The notes under the pieces are model-generated. The model did no database searches and had not been told where the DNA came from. It saw only the letters and a list, made by a program, of their open reading frames with translations. The position numbers and the translations under genes are program-made. Shown here piece after piece: positions 9,299 to 16,586 of a stretch of DNA of 42,031 nt. The number at the start of each line of letters is the position of its first letter. Within the stretch, counting starts at the first letter, position 1. Source of the DNA: Geomonas silvestris. Lineage in GTDB: Bacteria; Desulfobacterota; Desulfuromonadia; Geobacterales; Geobacteraceae. The stretch lies in assembly GCF_014193515.1 (NCBI RefSeq), contig NZ_BLXX01000024.1, positions 1-42,031 of the forward strand, read 5' to 3'.

Positions 9299-10606
9299 GT
9301 GATAGAAGCCTTCCAGAACATTTTCAAGATCCCGGAACTCAAAAAGAAAGTCTTGTTTTCTTTGGCCATGCTGGCCGTGTACCGTGTCGGTTGTCACATT
9401 CCGACCCCGGGTATCGACGCGCAGGCCTTGTCCCACTTTTTCAAGGCTGCCCAGGGTACCCTGCTCGGGATGTTCGACATGTTTTCTGGCGGGGCTCTCG
9501 AAAAGTTGACGGTCTTCGCGCTCGGCATCATGCCGTACATCTCCTCCTCGATTATCTTCCAGCTCCTGACCGTGGTGCTCCCGGCCGTCGAGAAGCTTTC
9601 CAAGGAAGGTGACGCAGGGCGCAAGAAGATCATCCAGTACACCCGCTACGGCACCATCGTGCTGTCGGTGGTACAGGGTTTCGGAATCTCCATCGGCCTC
9701 GAGGCGATGCGCGGACCCGCCGGCGAGTTGGTGGTTCCGAGTCCGGGCTGGGGATTCCGTTTCATGACCGTGATCACCCTGACCGCCGGCACCGCATTCA
9801 TCATGTGGCTCGGCGAGCAGATGTCCGAGAAGGGGATCGGCAACGGTATCTCACTCATCATCTTCGCCGGCATCGTGGCCCGCATCCCGACCGCGCTTGG
9901 CAACAGCTTCAGGCTCATCAAGACCGGTGAGATGAACCTACTGGTCCTGGTCTTCGTAGCTGCTGTGATGTTCCTGGTGATCGCCGCGGTGGTGTTCATC
10001 GAGCGCGGCCAGCGTCGCATCCCGATCCACTACGCCAAAAGGGTGGTGGGGTTGAAGACCATGGGGGCGCAGAGTTCGCACCTGCCGCTCAAGGTGAACA
10101 TGGCCGGGGTCATCCCGCCGATCTTCGCCTCCTCCATCATCATGTTCCCGGCGACGGTAGGCAACTTTATCAACGTCCCCTGGGTGCAGCAGGCTTCCAA
10201 GAAGCTGACGCCGGGCAACTGGCTCTACGAGATATTTTTTGTTGCCTTCATCGTCTTTTTCTGTTATTTCTACACGGCTGTGACATTCAACCCGGTTGAT
10301 GTCGCCGATAACGTGAAGAAGCAGGGTGGCTACGTGCCGGGCATCCGGCCGGGCAAAGAGACCTCGGACTTCCTTGACTCGGTGCTGACCAAGCTGACCT
10401 TTGCTGGTGCCATCTACATCTCGGTCATCTGTGTACTCCCCTCGATACTGATCGGAAAGTTCAACCTTCCCTTCTACTTCGGCGGTACCTCGCTGCTGAT
10501 CGCCGTGGGCGTCGGCATGGATACCCTCTCCCAGATCGAGGCGCACCTGATCACCCGCAGCTACGAGGGCTTCATGAAGGGCGTGCGGATCCAGGGTCGC
10601 AAATAG
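9299..10606 (+). CDS. secY: Protein translocase subunit SecY (GTG start)
   Basis: 435 aa polytopic membrane protein, the pore of the SecYEG channel that exports unfolded proteins and inserts membrane proteins. The N-terminus [17 protein letters not shown] leads into about ten hydrophobic segments. Conserved features include the HIPTPGID periplasmic plug region near residue 40, [10 protein letters not shown] near 80 and the cytoplasmic loop [14 protein letters not shown] start, 3 bases after rplO, without an independent strong ribosome binding site, so translation is probably coupled. Confidence 0.97.
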   Translation: MIEAFQNIFKIPELKKKVLFSLAMLAVYRVGCHIPTPGIDAQALSHFFKAAQGTLLGMFDMFSGGALEKLTVFALGIMPYISSSIIFQLLTVVLPAVEKLSKEGDAGRKKIIQYTRYGTIVLSVVQGFGISIGLEAMRGPAGELVVPSPGWGFRFMTVITLTAGTAFIMWLGEQMSEKGIGNGISLIIFAGIVARIPTALGNSFRLIKTGEMNLLVLVFVAAVMFLVIAAVVFIERGQRRIPIHYAKRVVGLKTMGAQSSHLPLKVNMAGVIPPIFASSIIMFPATVGNFINVPWVQQASKKLTPGNWLYEIFFVAFIVFFCYFYTAVTFNPVDVADNVKKQGGYVPGIRPGKETSDFLDSVLTKLTFAGAIYISVICVLPSILIGKFNLPFYFGGTSLLIAVGVGMDTLSQIEAHLITRSYEGFMKGVRIQGRK

Positions 10607-10614
10607 GAATCGAC

Positions 10615-11259
10615 ATGAATCTGATCCTACTCGGGCCTCCGGGAGTTGGTAAGGGGACCCAGGCAAAACTGTTAATAGACAGGTTCGGCATCCCGCAGAT
10701 ATCCACTGGTGATATTCTGCGGGCTGCTGTTAAGGACCTTACCCCGATGGGGGTGAAGGCCAAGGGTTTCATGGATAGCGGTGCCCTGGTTCCCGACGAG
10801 GTCGTCATCGGCATCGTTGAAGAGCGTCTAGCCCAGGCTGACTGCGTTCCCGGGTTCGTTCTGGACGGGTTCCCGCGCACTGTTGGTCAGGCAGACGCTC
10901 TCAAGGGTGTGCTTTCCCGGATGGGGCGCGGCATCGACCACGTGGTGTCCCTCTCGGTCGACCAGAAGGAGCTCTTGACGCGCCTTACCGGCCGCCGCGC
11001 CTGTGCCAAGTGCGGCGCAGTGTACCACGTCGAGTTTGCGCCTTCCAAGGTGTCGGGCGTCTGCGATGCCTGCTCGGGCGAGCTGTACCAGCGCGAGGAC
11101 GACAAGGAAGCTACCATTCTGAACCGCCTTAAGGTCTACGACGAGCAGACCGCTCCGCTCATCTCCTACTATCAGGAGTGCGGGCTTTTGCGCTCGGTCG
11201 ACGGCCTCGGCACGGTGGATGGGGTTCAGTCTGCGATCCTCTCCCAGATTCAGGGCTAA
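10615..11259 (+). CDS. adk: Adenylate kinase, zinc-lid type
   Basis: 214 aa, interconverts ATP + AMP and 2 ADP. The Walker A loop [10 protein letters not shown] spans residues 7–16, and DGFPRT at 84–89 is the AMP-site motif. The lid carries C130, C133, C150 and C153, the structural-zinc version typical of Gram-positives but also found in Deltaproteobacteria. Lies between secY and map, 8 bases after secY. Confidence 0.97.
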   Translation: MNLILLGPPGVGKGTQAKLLIDRFGIPQISTGDILRAAVKDLTPMGVKAKGFMDSGALVPDEVVIGIVEERLAQADCVPGFVLDGFPRTVGQADALKGVLSRMGRGIDHVVSLSVDQKELLTRLTGRRACAKCGAVYHVEFAPSKVSGVCDACSGELYQREDDKEATILNRLKVYDEQTAPLISYYQECGLLRSVDGLGTVDGVQSAILSQIQG

Positions 11260-11262
11260 GGC

Positions 11263-12009
11263 GTGATCGTACTCAAGTCGCCCGCCGAGATCCAGAAGAT
11301 GGCAGCTGCCAGCAGAATGGTTGCCGAGATCCTCGCCGGCCTTAAAGAGATGGTCGCACCGGGTGTCACGCTCCTCGAGCTGGACGCCTTTGCCGAGCAG
11401 GAAACGCTGAAGCGGAAGGCGAAGCCGGCCTTCAAGGGTTACAGCGGCTTTCCTTATTCGCTTTGCTGCTCGGTGAACGAGCAGGTGGTTCACGGGATGC
11501 CTTCCGGCCGGGTACTTAAATCCGGCGATATCGTGAGCCTCGATTTCGGCGTGGTCTACGGCGGCTTTTACGGTGACGCAGCCATCACCGTCGCGGTTGG
11601 TGAGGTCTCGCCCCAGGTGGCCAAGCTGGTCAAGGTCACCGAGGAGTCGCTCTACAAGGGGATCGAGATGGCCGACACCGAGCACCGGCTTTCGGACGTC
11701 TCCCATGCGGTCCAAGCTCACGTCGAGAAATACGGTTTCTCCGTGGTGCGCGACTTCGTGGGGCACGGCATCGGCAAGGAGCTGCACGAGGGGCCGCAGA
11801 TCCCTAACTTCGGCGCTCCCGGCAAGGGGCCCAAGCTCAAGGTGGGCATGGTGCTTGCCATCGAGCCGATGATCAACGAGAAGGGTTTCGATGTAAAGGT
11901 TTTGCAGGACGGCTGGACAGCGGTTACCTGTGACGGCGGGCTTTCGGCCCACTTCGAGCACACGGTGGCCATCACGGACAACGGCCCGCTGATACTTTCA
12001 CGATTATAA
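11263..12009 (+). CDS. map: Methionine aminopeptidase, type I (GTG start)
   Basis: 248 aa; removes the initiator methionine from nascent proteins. The metal ligands are visible as D94, D105, H168, E201 and E232, with H78 as substrate-positioning histidine. The segment GHGIGKELHE is typical. Start GTG 3 bases after the adk stop. No infA gene lies between map and rpmJ here. Confidence 0.97.
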   Translation: MIVLKSPAEIQKMAAASRMVAEILAGLKEMVAPGVTLLELDAFAEQETLKRKAKPAFKGYSGFPYSLCCSVNEQVVHGMPSGRVLKSGDIVSLDFGVVYGGFYGDAAITVAVGEVSPQVAKLVKVTEESLYKGIEMADTEHRLSDVSHAVQAHVEKYGFSVVRDFVGHGIGKELHEGPQIPNFGAPGKGPKLKVGMVLAIEPMINEKGFDVKVLQDGWTAVTCDGGLSAHFEHTVAITDNGPLILSRL

Positions 12010-12041
12010 GAACGGCACTACGTTTTGAGAGGAAGTGAACT

Positions 12042-12155
12042 ATGAAGGTTCGTGCATCGGTGAAGAAGATCTGTGTGAAGTGCAAGATTGTTAAGCGTAA
12101 AGGGATCGTGCGTGTAATCTGCGACATTCCCAAGCATTCCCAGAGACAGGGTTAA
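12042..12155 (+). CDS. rpmJ: 50S ribosomal protein L36, zinc type
   Basis: 37-aa protein from ATG 12042 to TAA 12153–12155, reading [20 protein letters not shown] and ending PKHSQRQG. C11, C14, C27 and H32 form the zinc site of the C+ form. GAGGAAG precedes the start. Begins the alpha-operon section rpmJ–rpsM–rpsK–rpsD–rpoA–rplQ. Confidence 0.96.
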   Translation: MKVRASVKKICVKCKIVKRKGIVRVICDIPKHSQRQG

Positions 12156-12180
12156 GAGCAACTATTAGGAGGAGCGGGCA

Positions 12181-12549
12181 TTGGCACGTATCGCAGGGGT
12201 AGACCTACCCAAAAATAAAAGAATCGAGATCGCGCTTACCTACATTTACGGTATCGGCAGGTCTCTTTCCCAGGAAATCCTGAAAGCAACCGGTGTTGAC
12301 ATGAACACCCGTTGCGACAACCTGACCGAGGCGGAAGTCTCCAAAATCAGGGAGTACATCGACAAGAATGTCAAGGTTGAGGGCGACCTGCGCCGCGACA
12401 TTTCCATGAGCATCAAGCGTCTGATGGATCTCGGCTGCTACCGCGGTCTCCGTCACAGGAAAGGTCTGCCCTGCCGCGGTCAGCGCACCAAGACCAACGC
12501 ACGCACCAGGAAAGGGCCGGCTCGTACGGTCGCTGGCAAGAAGAAATAA
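12181..12549 (+). CDS. rpsM: 30S ribosomal protein S13 (TTG start)
   Basis: 122 aa. The TTG start is read [14 protein letters not shown], the invariant family N-terminus; TAGGAGGAGCGGGCA lies upstream. [20 protein letters not shown] near the C-terminus is diagnostic. S13 contacts P-site tRNA and makes bridges to L5 of the large subunit. Confidence 0.97.
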   Translation: MARIAGVDLPKNKRIEIALTYIYGIGRSLSQEILKATGVDMNTRCDNLTEAEVSKIREYIDKNVKVEGDLRRDISMSIKRLMDLGCYRGLRHRKGLPCRGQRTKTNARTRKGPARTVAGKKK

Positions 12550-12561
12550 TCTGGAGGGATA

Positions 12562-12957
12562 ATGGCGAGCCCGGCTAAGAAGGTCGTAAAGAAGAAAAAA
12601 GAGAAAAAGAATATCCCCACTGGGGTGGCGCACATCCAGGCTACCTTCAACAATACCATGATCACCATCACCGACCCGGTCGGTAACGTGGTCGCCTGGT
12701 GCACCTCCGGTGCCAAGGGCTTCAAGGGTTCCCGCAAGAGCACCCCGTTTGCAGCCCAGATGGCTGCCGAGGATGCGGCGAAGAAGGCCCAGGAGCATGG
12801 CATGCGCACCATCGAGGTGTACGTGAAAGGCCCCGGCTCCGGCCGCGAGTCCGCACTGCGCGCCCTGCAGGCTGCCGGCTTCGCCGTCAGCTTCATCCGC
12901 GACGTCACGCCGATTCCGCACAACGGTTGCCGTCCCCCGAAGAGAAGAAGAGTCTAG
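12562..12957 (+). CDS. rpsK: 30S ribosomal protein S11
   Basis: 131 aa, with a lysine-rich N-terminus ([12 protein letters not shown]) followed by the conserved [15 protein letters not shown] and the C-terminal [19 protein letters not shown]11 lies on the 30S platform near the Shine-Dalgarno helix. GGAGGG is upstream of ATG. Confidence 0.98.
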   Translation: MASPAKKVVKKKKEKKNIPTGVAHIQATFNNTMITITDPVGNVVAWCTSGAKGFKGSRKSTPFAAQMAAEDAAKKAQEHGMRTIEVYVKGPGSGRESALRALQAAGFAVSFIRDVTPIPHNGCRPPKRRRV

Positions 12958-12974
12958 TCCGAAGCACTTTCGGA
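12958..12974 (+). promoter_or_regulatory. Small hairpin in the rpsK–rpsD gap
   Basis: TCCGAA (12958–12963) and TTCGGA (12969–12974) form a 6-bp stem around GCACT directly after the rpsK stop. The 61-base gap is the longest in this operon section. It may be an RNA control element for rpsD, but this is only a structural hint. Confidence 0.25.
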
Positions 12975-13018
12975 ACTAGAGTTACGGAACTATCAGTTAG
13001 GATTCAAGGAGGTCTTCA

Positions 13019-13645
13019 TTGGCTAGGTATACAGGACCCTCATGCAGGCTGTGCAGGCGGGAAGGCACGGAACTTTTTCTTAAAGGCGAGCGTTGCTACA
13101 CTGACAAGTGTGCCATTAAGAGAAGGAGCTACCCGCCGGGCCAGCATGGTCAGGGTCGCGTAAAAGTTTCTGATTACGGCGTTCAGTTGCGTGAAAAACA
13201 GAAGGTGCGTCGCATCTACGGCATCCTGGAGAACCAGTTCCGCGGTTACTTCGAGTCCGCGGACCGGATGAAGGGTGTGACCGGCGAGAATCTGCTGTTC
13301 CTCCTCGAGCGCAGGCTCGACAACGTCATCTACCGTCTCGGCTTCGCCGCTTCCCGTACGGAAGCCCGTCAGCTGGTGCGCCACAGCCACTTCACCCTGA
13401 ACGGGCGGAAAGCAAACATCCCGTCCATCCAGGTGAAGGCCGGCGACGTGCTGCAGCTGCGTGAGAAGAGCCGCAAGGTCGCAAGCATCACCGAATCTCT
13501 CGAGGCAGTAGTTCGCAGGGGTATTCCGCAGTGGCTGGAGTTGGAGAAGGATGCCTTCAAAGGCACCGTTAAGGCCATGCCGGTACGCGAAGACATCACC
13601 ATGCCGATTCAGGAGCAGTTGATCGTCGAGCTCTACTCCAAGTAA
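13019..13645 (+). CDS. rpsD: 30S ribosomal protein S4, zinc type (TTG start)
   Basis: 208 aa. TTG start, read [16 protein letters not shown], with CAAGGAGGTC upstream. Cysteines 9, 12, 26 and 31 form the N-terminal zinc knuckle of the C+ form; the S4 RNA-binding domain is near residues 95–160 ([20 protein letters not shown]). S4 nucleates 30S body assembly and represses the alpha operon in E. coli. Confidence 0.97.
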   Translation: MARYTGPSCRLCRREGTELFLKGERCYTDKCAIKRRSYPPGQHGQGRVKVSDYGVQLREKQKVRRIYGILENQFRGYFESADRMKGVTGENLLFLLERRLDNVIYRLGFAASRTEARQLVRHSHFTLNGRKANIPSIQVKAGDVLQLREKSRKVASITESLEAVVRRGIPQWLELEKDAFKGTVKAMPVREDITMPIQEQLIVELYSK

Positions 13646-13678
13646 AGGCTGAACTACAACCTGTACAGGGGGATCTAA

Positions 13679-14698
13679 ATGTATAAAAACTGGCGCGATC
13701 TGATCAGGCCGAAGAAGCTTCAGGTTGAGACAGAATCGCTCACTAATACATACGGTAAGTTCTACGCCGAGCCCTTTGAAAGGGGGTTCGGCACCACCCT
13801 CGGCACCGGACTGCGCCGGGTTCTCCTCTCCAGCCTCCAGGGTGCCGCCATCGTCTCGGTGAAGGCCAAGGGGGTGCTGCACGAGTTCTCAGCGGTTCCC
13901 GGCGTCACCGAGGACATGACCGATATCATCCTGAACCTCAAGGGGGTGCGTCTCAAGGTCCACGGGAACGAGGCCAGGATGATCCGCATCGTCCAGAAGG
14001 GCGAAGGGGTGGTGAAGGCGAAGGACATCCTCACCGACAACAACGTTGAGATCCTGAACCCCGAACACCACATCGCGACCTGCTCCAAGGATGCGAACCT
14101 GGAAATGGACCTGATTGTCAAGGTCGGCAAAGGATACGTCCCTGCAGACCGCAACCGCGACGAGAAAGCACCGGTGGGAACCATCCCCATCGACGCGATC
14201 TTCTCGCCGGTCTACAAGGTCAACTTCACCGTCACCAACGCTCGCGTAGGACAGATCACCGACTACGACAAGCTGACCATCGAAGTCTGGACCGACGGTT
14301 CGGTGAAGCCGCAGGATTCGGTGGCTTTCGCCTCCAAGATCCTGAAAGATCAGCTTTCCATCTTCATCAACTTCGACGAGGATGTGGAGCCGCAGGAAGA
14401 GGCGGAGCCGGAGGAGGAGCGCGAGCGCTTCAACGAGAATCTCTACCGCTCGGTTGACGAGCTGGAGCTCTCGGTCCGTTCTGCCAACTGCCTGAAGAAC
14501 GCTGGCATCAAGCTGATCGGCGAACTGGTCTCCAGAAGCGAAGCCGAGATGCTGAAAACCCAGAACTTCGGCCGCAAGTCGCTCAACGAGATCAAGGACA
14601 TCCTGGTCGATATGGGGCTCACCCTCGGGATGAAGCTGGAAAACTTCCCCGACCCGGAGATCATGAGGCGCCTGAGAGGCGAGCAGAAAGAAGAATAG
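13679..14698 (+). CDS. rpoA: RNA polymerase subunit alpha
   Basis: 339 aa. The N-terminal assembly domain contains [21 protein letters not shown] (near residues 34–54, dimerisation helix). An acidic linker ([16 protein letters not shown], about 233–250) joins the C-terminal domain, where [15 protein letters not shown] and the helix around [13 protein letters not shown] bind UP elements and activators. GGGG(G)ATCTAA upstream of ATG. Confidence 0.98.
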   Translation: MYKNWRDLIRPKKLQVETESLTNTYGKFYAEPFERGFGTTLGTGLRRVLLSSLQGAAIVSVKAKGVLHEFSAVPGVTEDMTDIILNLKGVRLKVHGNEARMIRIVQKGEGVVKAKDILTDNNVEILNPEHHIATCSKDANLEMDLIVKVGKGYVPADRNRDEKAPVGTIPIDAIFSPVYKVNFTVTNARVGQITDYDKLTIEVWTDGSVKPQDSVAFASKILKDQLSIFINFDEDVEPQEEAEPEEERERFNENLYRSVDELELSVRSANCLKNAGIKLIGELVSRSEAEMLKTQNFGRKSLNEIKDILVDMGLTLGMKLENFPDPEIMRRLRGEQKEE

Positions 14699-14740
14699 TC
14701 TCGTAAGACTTTACTTTTAGATAAAAGGAAGTGAATTGAT

Positions 14741-15223
14741 ATGCGTCACAACAGCGCGGGTAGAAGATTAGGCAGGACCACAAGCCACAGGATCGCCATG
14801 TTCAGGAACATGGTGACCTCCTTTCTCGAGCACGGAAAGATCACCACGACCGACGCCAAGGCGAAAGAGCTCCGTTCAATCGCCGAGCGTATGATCACCC
14901 TCGGTAAGAAGGGTGACCTTCACGCGACCAGGCTTGCAGCTGCCTACATCCGCGACAAGAAGGTCGTGACCAAGCTCTTCACCGAGATCGCACCGATGTA
15001 CGCCGAGCGTCAGGGTGGTTACACCAGGATCATCAAGCTGGGCATCCGTCCGGGCGACAACGCACCGGTCTCCATCATCGAACTGGTGGAAGCCGAGCTG
15101 AAGCCGAAGAAAGCCGCCAAGCCGGCCGCTCCGAAGGCCGCCAAAGCCGCCAAGGCAGCTCCGGTCGTCGAGGCTGCCCCGGCAGTCGAAGAGGCTCCGG
15201 CCGAAGAGAAGACCGAAGAGTAA
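14741..15223 (+). CDS. rplQ: 50S ribosomal protein L17 with Ala/Pro/Glu tail
   Basis: 160 aa. The conserved core starts [17 protein letters not shown] and ends near residue 118; it lies close to the exit tunnel. The remaining ~42 residues are a low-complexity tail rich in A, K, P and E (for example [14 protein letters not shown]), longer than the E. coli protein. AAGGAAGTG precedes ATG. Last gene of the block. Confidence 0.97.
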   Translation: MRHNSAGRRLGRTTSHRIAMFRNMVTSFLEHGKITTTDAKAKELRSIAERMITLGKKGDLHATRLAAAYIRDKKVVTKLFTEIAPMYAERQGGYTRIIKLGIRPGDNAPVSIIELVEAELKPKKAAKPAAPKAAKAAKAAPVVEAAPAVEEAPAEEKTEE

Positions 15224-15250
15224 TCTACTTTACAACCTAAAGCAGTAGCC

Positions 15251-15278
15251 AAAGAGGCACGGGAAACCGTGCCTCTTT
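15251..15278 (+). terminator. Terminator hairpin after rplQ
   Basis: A perfect 12-bp stem, AAAGAGGCACGG (15251–15262) with its complement (15267–15278), closes a GAAA tetraloop. A tract of TTT lies at the 3' foot but no long T-run follows. It separates the ribosomal block from the original smc promoter. Confidence 0.85.
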
Positions 15279-15305
15279 GCGTATGGTCGCCATTTTTGCA
15301 CTGCG

Positions 15306-15343
15306 CCACCCCTCGTTCGCACGCTCCCACACGGGAAGGTTGC
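15306..15343. repeat. Dispersed intergenic repeat, copy 1
   Basis: The stretch containing TCGTTCGCACGCTCCCAC and then GGGAAGG..GCC resembles 41690–41720 (TCGTTCCCACGCTCCACC then GGGAAGG..GCC). Both copies lie in intergenic space of the host part, so this is probably a genome-wide dispersed repeat. The 15345–15470 stretch beyond it is GC-rich and holds no gene that I can support. Confidence 0.4.
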
Positions 15344-15472
15344 CGGGGATGTTCCTGCGTCCGGTGTCCGGGTCCCTGGCCAGTGACCATGCCCGCCGAG
15401 CCTAGGTCCGGGCCGGGCTGGAGTCCGGGCGGGTATCCCCTGCGCGCCCGTCACCCCTTGTCATCTTTGCCT

Positions 15473-15501
15473 TTGCAGTAAAACCCGCACTCTGCTACTA
15501 T
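15473..15501 (+). promoter_or_regulatory. Original (now orphaned) smc promoter
   Basis: TTGCAG (15473–15478), 17-base spacer, TACTAT (15496–15501). The ATG of the displaced smc 5' end is at 15511, only nine bases after the -10 box, and no Shine-Dalgarno precedes it, so the original smc transcript may have been nearly leaderless. The promoter now points into the left end of the element. Confidence 0.5.
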
Positions 15502-15510
15502 GCCCACCCG

Positions 15511-15588
15511 ATGAGAATCAAACGCCTCTACTGGGTTTCAAGTCCAAAGCTCATAACTCTAGGCAATTATACGCTAAAAAATAGGTAA
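15511..15588 (+). pseudogene. Displaced 5' fragment of smc, frameshifted
   Basis: ATG and five following codons read MRIKRL, identical to the start of the intact smc at 31105. Only three bases differ over 18: the first base of the start codon (ATG against GTG) and two synonymous third positions. Compared with the intact copy, GAAA is missing directly after codon 6; the frame then shifts and ends at TAA 15586–15588 after 25 residues. The 17 bases after the deletion are identical in both copies. This is the host's original smc start left behind by insertion of the element. Confidence 0.85.
15529..15545 (+). repeat. attL core (17-bp direct repeat)
   Basis: TACTGGGTTTCAAGTCC, identical to 31127–31143. 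The sequence to its left is the host smc remnant, and to its right element sequence without similarity to smc. Confidence 0.88.
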
Positions 15589-15596
15589 GCTCTTTG

Positions 15597-15615
15597 TAGT
15601 GGCTCTATAGTGTCA
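15597..15615 (+). other. Candidate integrase arm-type sites, left
   Basis: TAGTGGC at 15597–15603 and TAGTGTCA at 15608–15615, 50–70 bases inside attL. TAGTGTCA also occurs at 31010–31017 and, as TAGTGTCC, at 30987–30994 beside attR. Short repeats of one sequence near both ends fit arm-binding sites of a tyrosine integrase. The function is an inference. Confidence 0.35.
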
Positions 15616-15632
15616 CCCTAGTGAGGCTAAAT

Positions 15633-15824
15633 ATGCAACTTGATCACGAAGACCATGTGGCTATTGCTAAAGAAGTCGTCACACTGCTGGCCCCCCTCCT
15701 TCTATCACATTCACCTTTCCTTCAAGGTGAGCCCCCTGTTGCCCCAGAATCATTTGCGGCGCGTCGGCAGGCCTTCCTTGAAGCGGCCGCAAAAAAAGGA
15801 ATCTATCCGAGAAAGCCTCGATAA
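15633..15824 (+). CDS. Small protein of unknown function at the left end
   Basis: 63 aa from ATG 15633 (GAGG six bases upstream); an in-frame GTG at 15621 would add four residues. It reads MQLDHEDHVAIAKEVVTLLA and ends with a basic AAAKKGIYPRKPR. An amphipathic N-terminal helix followed by a basic end resembles small proteins next to excisionase genes in other elements, but I recognise no family. It is one of two plus-strand genes of the element and could be transcribed from the orphaned smc promoter. It converges with the AlpA-like gene. Confidence 0.55.
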   Translation: MQLDHEDHVAIAKEVVTLLAPLLLSHSPFLQGEPPVAPESFAARRQAFLEAAAKKGIYPRKPR

Positions 15825-15924
15825 TGACCTGCCAAGGGAAAGAGACTTGGAAGTTCTTCTCCAGAAGAGGGAGGCGGCCTGCTACCGTGGCCAAACTGGG
15901 ATGCCAACGCTTTGTGCTCGTGTT

Positions 15925-16101
15925 TTATGTCGTCTCTAAAGACTTGATGAACGCGGCAATGTCGCTTTCCCTGTAACGGACAGCCCGACCCAGTTTTACA
16001 AACTTTGGTCCTTTGCCCTGAACACGCCAGATCCGAAGAGTCTGTTCAGCAGTGGCAAGAAGTTTTGCCGCCTCAAGGGTGTCGAGCAATCGATCCACCA
16101 T
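15925..16101 (-). CDS. AlpA/excisionase-type helix-turn-helix protein
   Basis: 58 aa from ATG 16101, with GGAGGGGG just upstream; an upstream ATG at 16116 lacks such a site. MVDRLLDTLEAAKLL, then RIWRVQGKGPKFVKLGRAVRYRE, is the typical short winged-helix fold of AlpA and Xis proteins (HTH_17): substrate-binding 'G.GP.F.KLGR.VRY' is clear. Such proteins control integrase expression or act as directionality factors. Two near-identical palindromes lie directly upstream and are probable binding sites. A second member of this family is at 28925–29185. Confidence 0.85.
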   Translation of the reverse strand: MVDRLLDTLEAAKLLATAEQTLRIWRVQGKGPKFVKLGRAVRYRESDIAAFIKSLETT

Positions 16102-16114
16102 ACTGCCCCCTCCC

Positions 16115-16149
16115 ATTACTATACACTTGGTTTATTGTGCACAGTAACC
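16115..16149. promoter_or_regulatory. Palindromic operator-like site, copy 1
   Basis: Left arm ATTACTATACAC (16115–16126) faces the right arm whose complement reads GTTACTGTGCAC (16137–16148), with TCCC before it as in copy 2. It overlaps the upstream region of the AlpA-like gene. Confidence 0.5.
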
Positions 16150-16196
16150 GTAGTTTTGCTGCTCCAGGGACATAACATCGGTAACCCAGCTCCCAT

Positions 16197-16232
16197 GATT
16201 ACTATACACTTTAGTTATTGTGCATGGTAATC
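16197..16232. promoter_or_regulatory. Palindromic operator-like site, copy 2
   Basis: GATTACTATACAC (16197–16209) faces an arm whose complement is GATTACCATGCAC (16220–16232): 11 of 13 positions pair. It repeats copy 1 about 80 bases away, with the same TCCCAT prefix. Binding by the AlpA-like protein is an inference. Confidence 0.55.
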
Positions 16233-16272
16233 AGTCAGGCTGCTAAGAACCTGGGCCGCCGCCCCCTAAAAT

Positions 16273-16307
16273 AAAAAACGCCCCTCGGGACCGATGGGGC
16301 GTTTTTA
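16273..16307 (-). terminator. Bidirectional terminator upstream of the AlpA-like gene
   Basis: AAAAACGCCCC (16274–16284) pairs perfectly with GGGGCGTTTTT (16296–16306) around an 11-base loop. A/T-runs at both feet allow termination in both directions. It would stop transcription arriving from the small gene at 16352–16510. Confidence 0.85.
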
Positions 16308-16351
16308 AAACAGGTTGGAGCAGGCCTGCCTGCCAGCAGCAGAGGCTAAGC

Positions 16352-16510
16352 TTACGTTGAATAGGTAGTAGTGGAGGTGGGCGCCATGACCCCTTCAACA
16401 ATCGCGCGAAGTCTGCTGATCGCCTCGCACTCCTGATATACCGTAGTAGTTGTAACCTCAATGGGGGGCAACGCCTCAAACAGAATCTTAAATCTTTCCG
16501 ATGTCTCCAT
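16352..16510 (-). CDS. Small protein of unknown function
   Basis: 52 aa from ATG 16510, with GGAGGAG four bases upstream, one of the best ribosome binding sites in the element. It reads METSERFKILFEALPPIEVT, then a helical middle (ECEAISRLRAIVEGVM) and a Thr-rich end. No family recognised. Followed directly by a strong terminator. Confidence 0.6.
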   Translation of the reverse strand: METSERFKILFEALPPIEVTTTTVYQECEAISRLRAIVEGVMAPTSTTTYST

Positions 16511-16586
16511 TTTCTCCTCCAGGTGGGGCAATGATAACATAATCCTTATCGTCAGTCAGGATAAAAAAGTTAAGGTAGCGCGTAAT

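Noticed and set aside
10828..11961. 377-codon minus-strand open frame across adk and map
   Set aside because: Antisense to two well-supported enzymes.
15269..15481. Plus-strand open frame of 70 codons after rplQ
   Set aside because: Starts inside the terminator, covers the dispersed repeat, and is compositionally unlike coding sequence.
15529..15545. tRNA gene as attachment site
   Set aside because: No tRNA-like cloverleaf at either end; the core clearly lies in the smc coding sequence.
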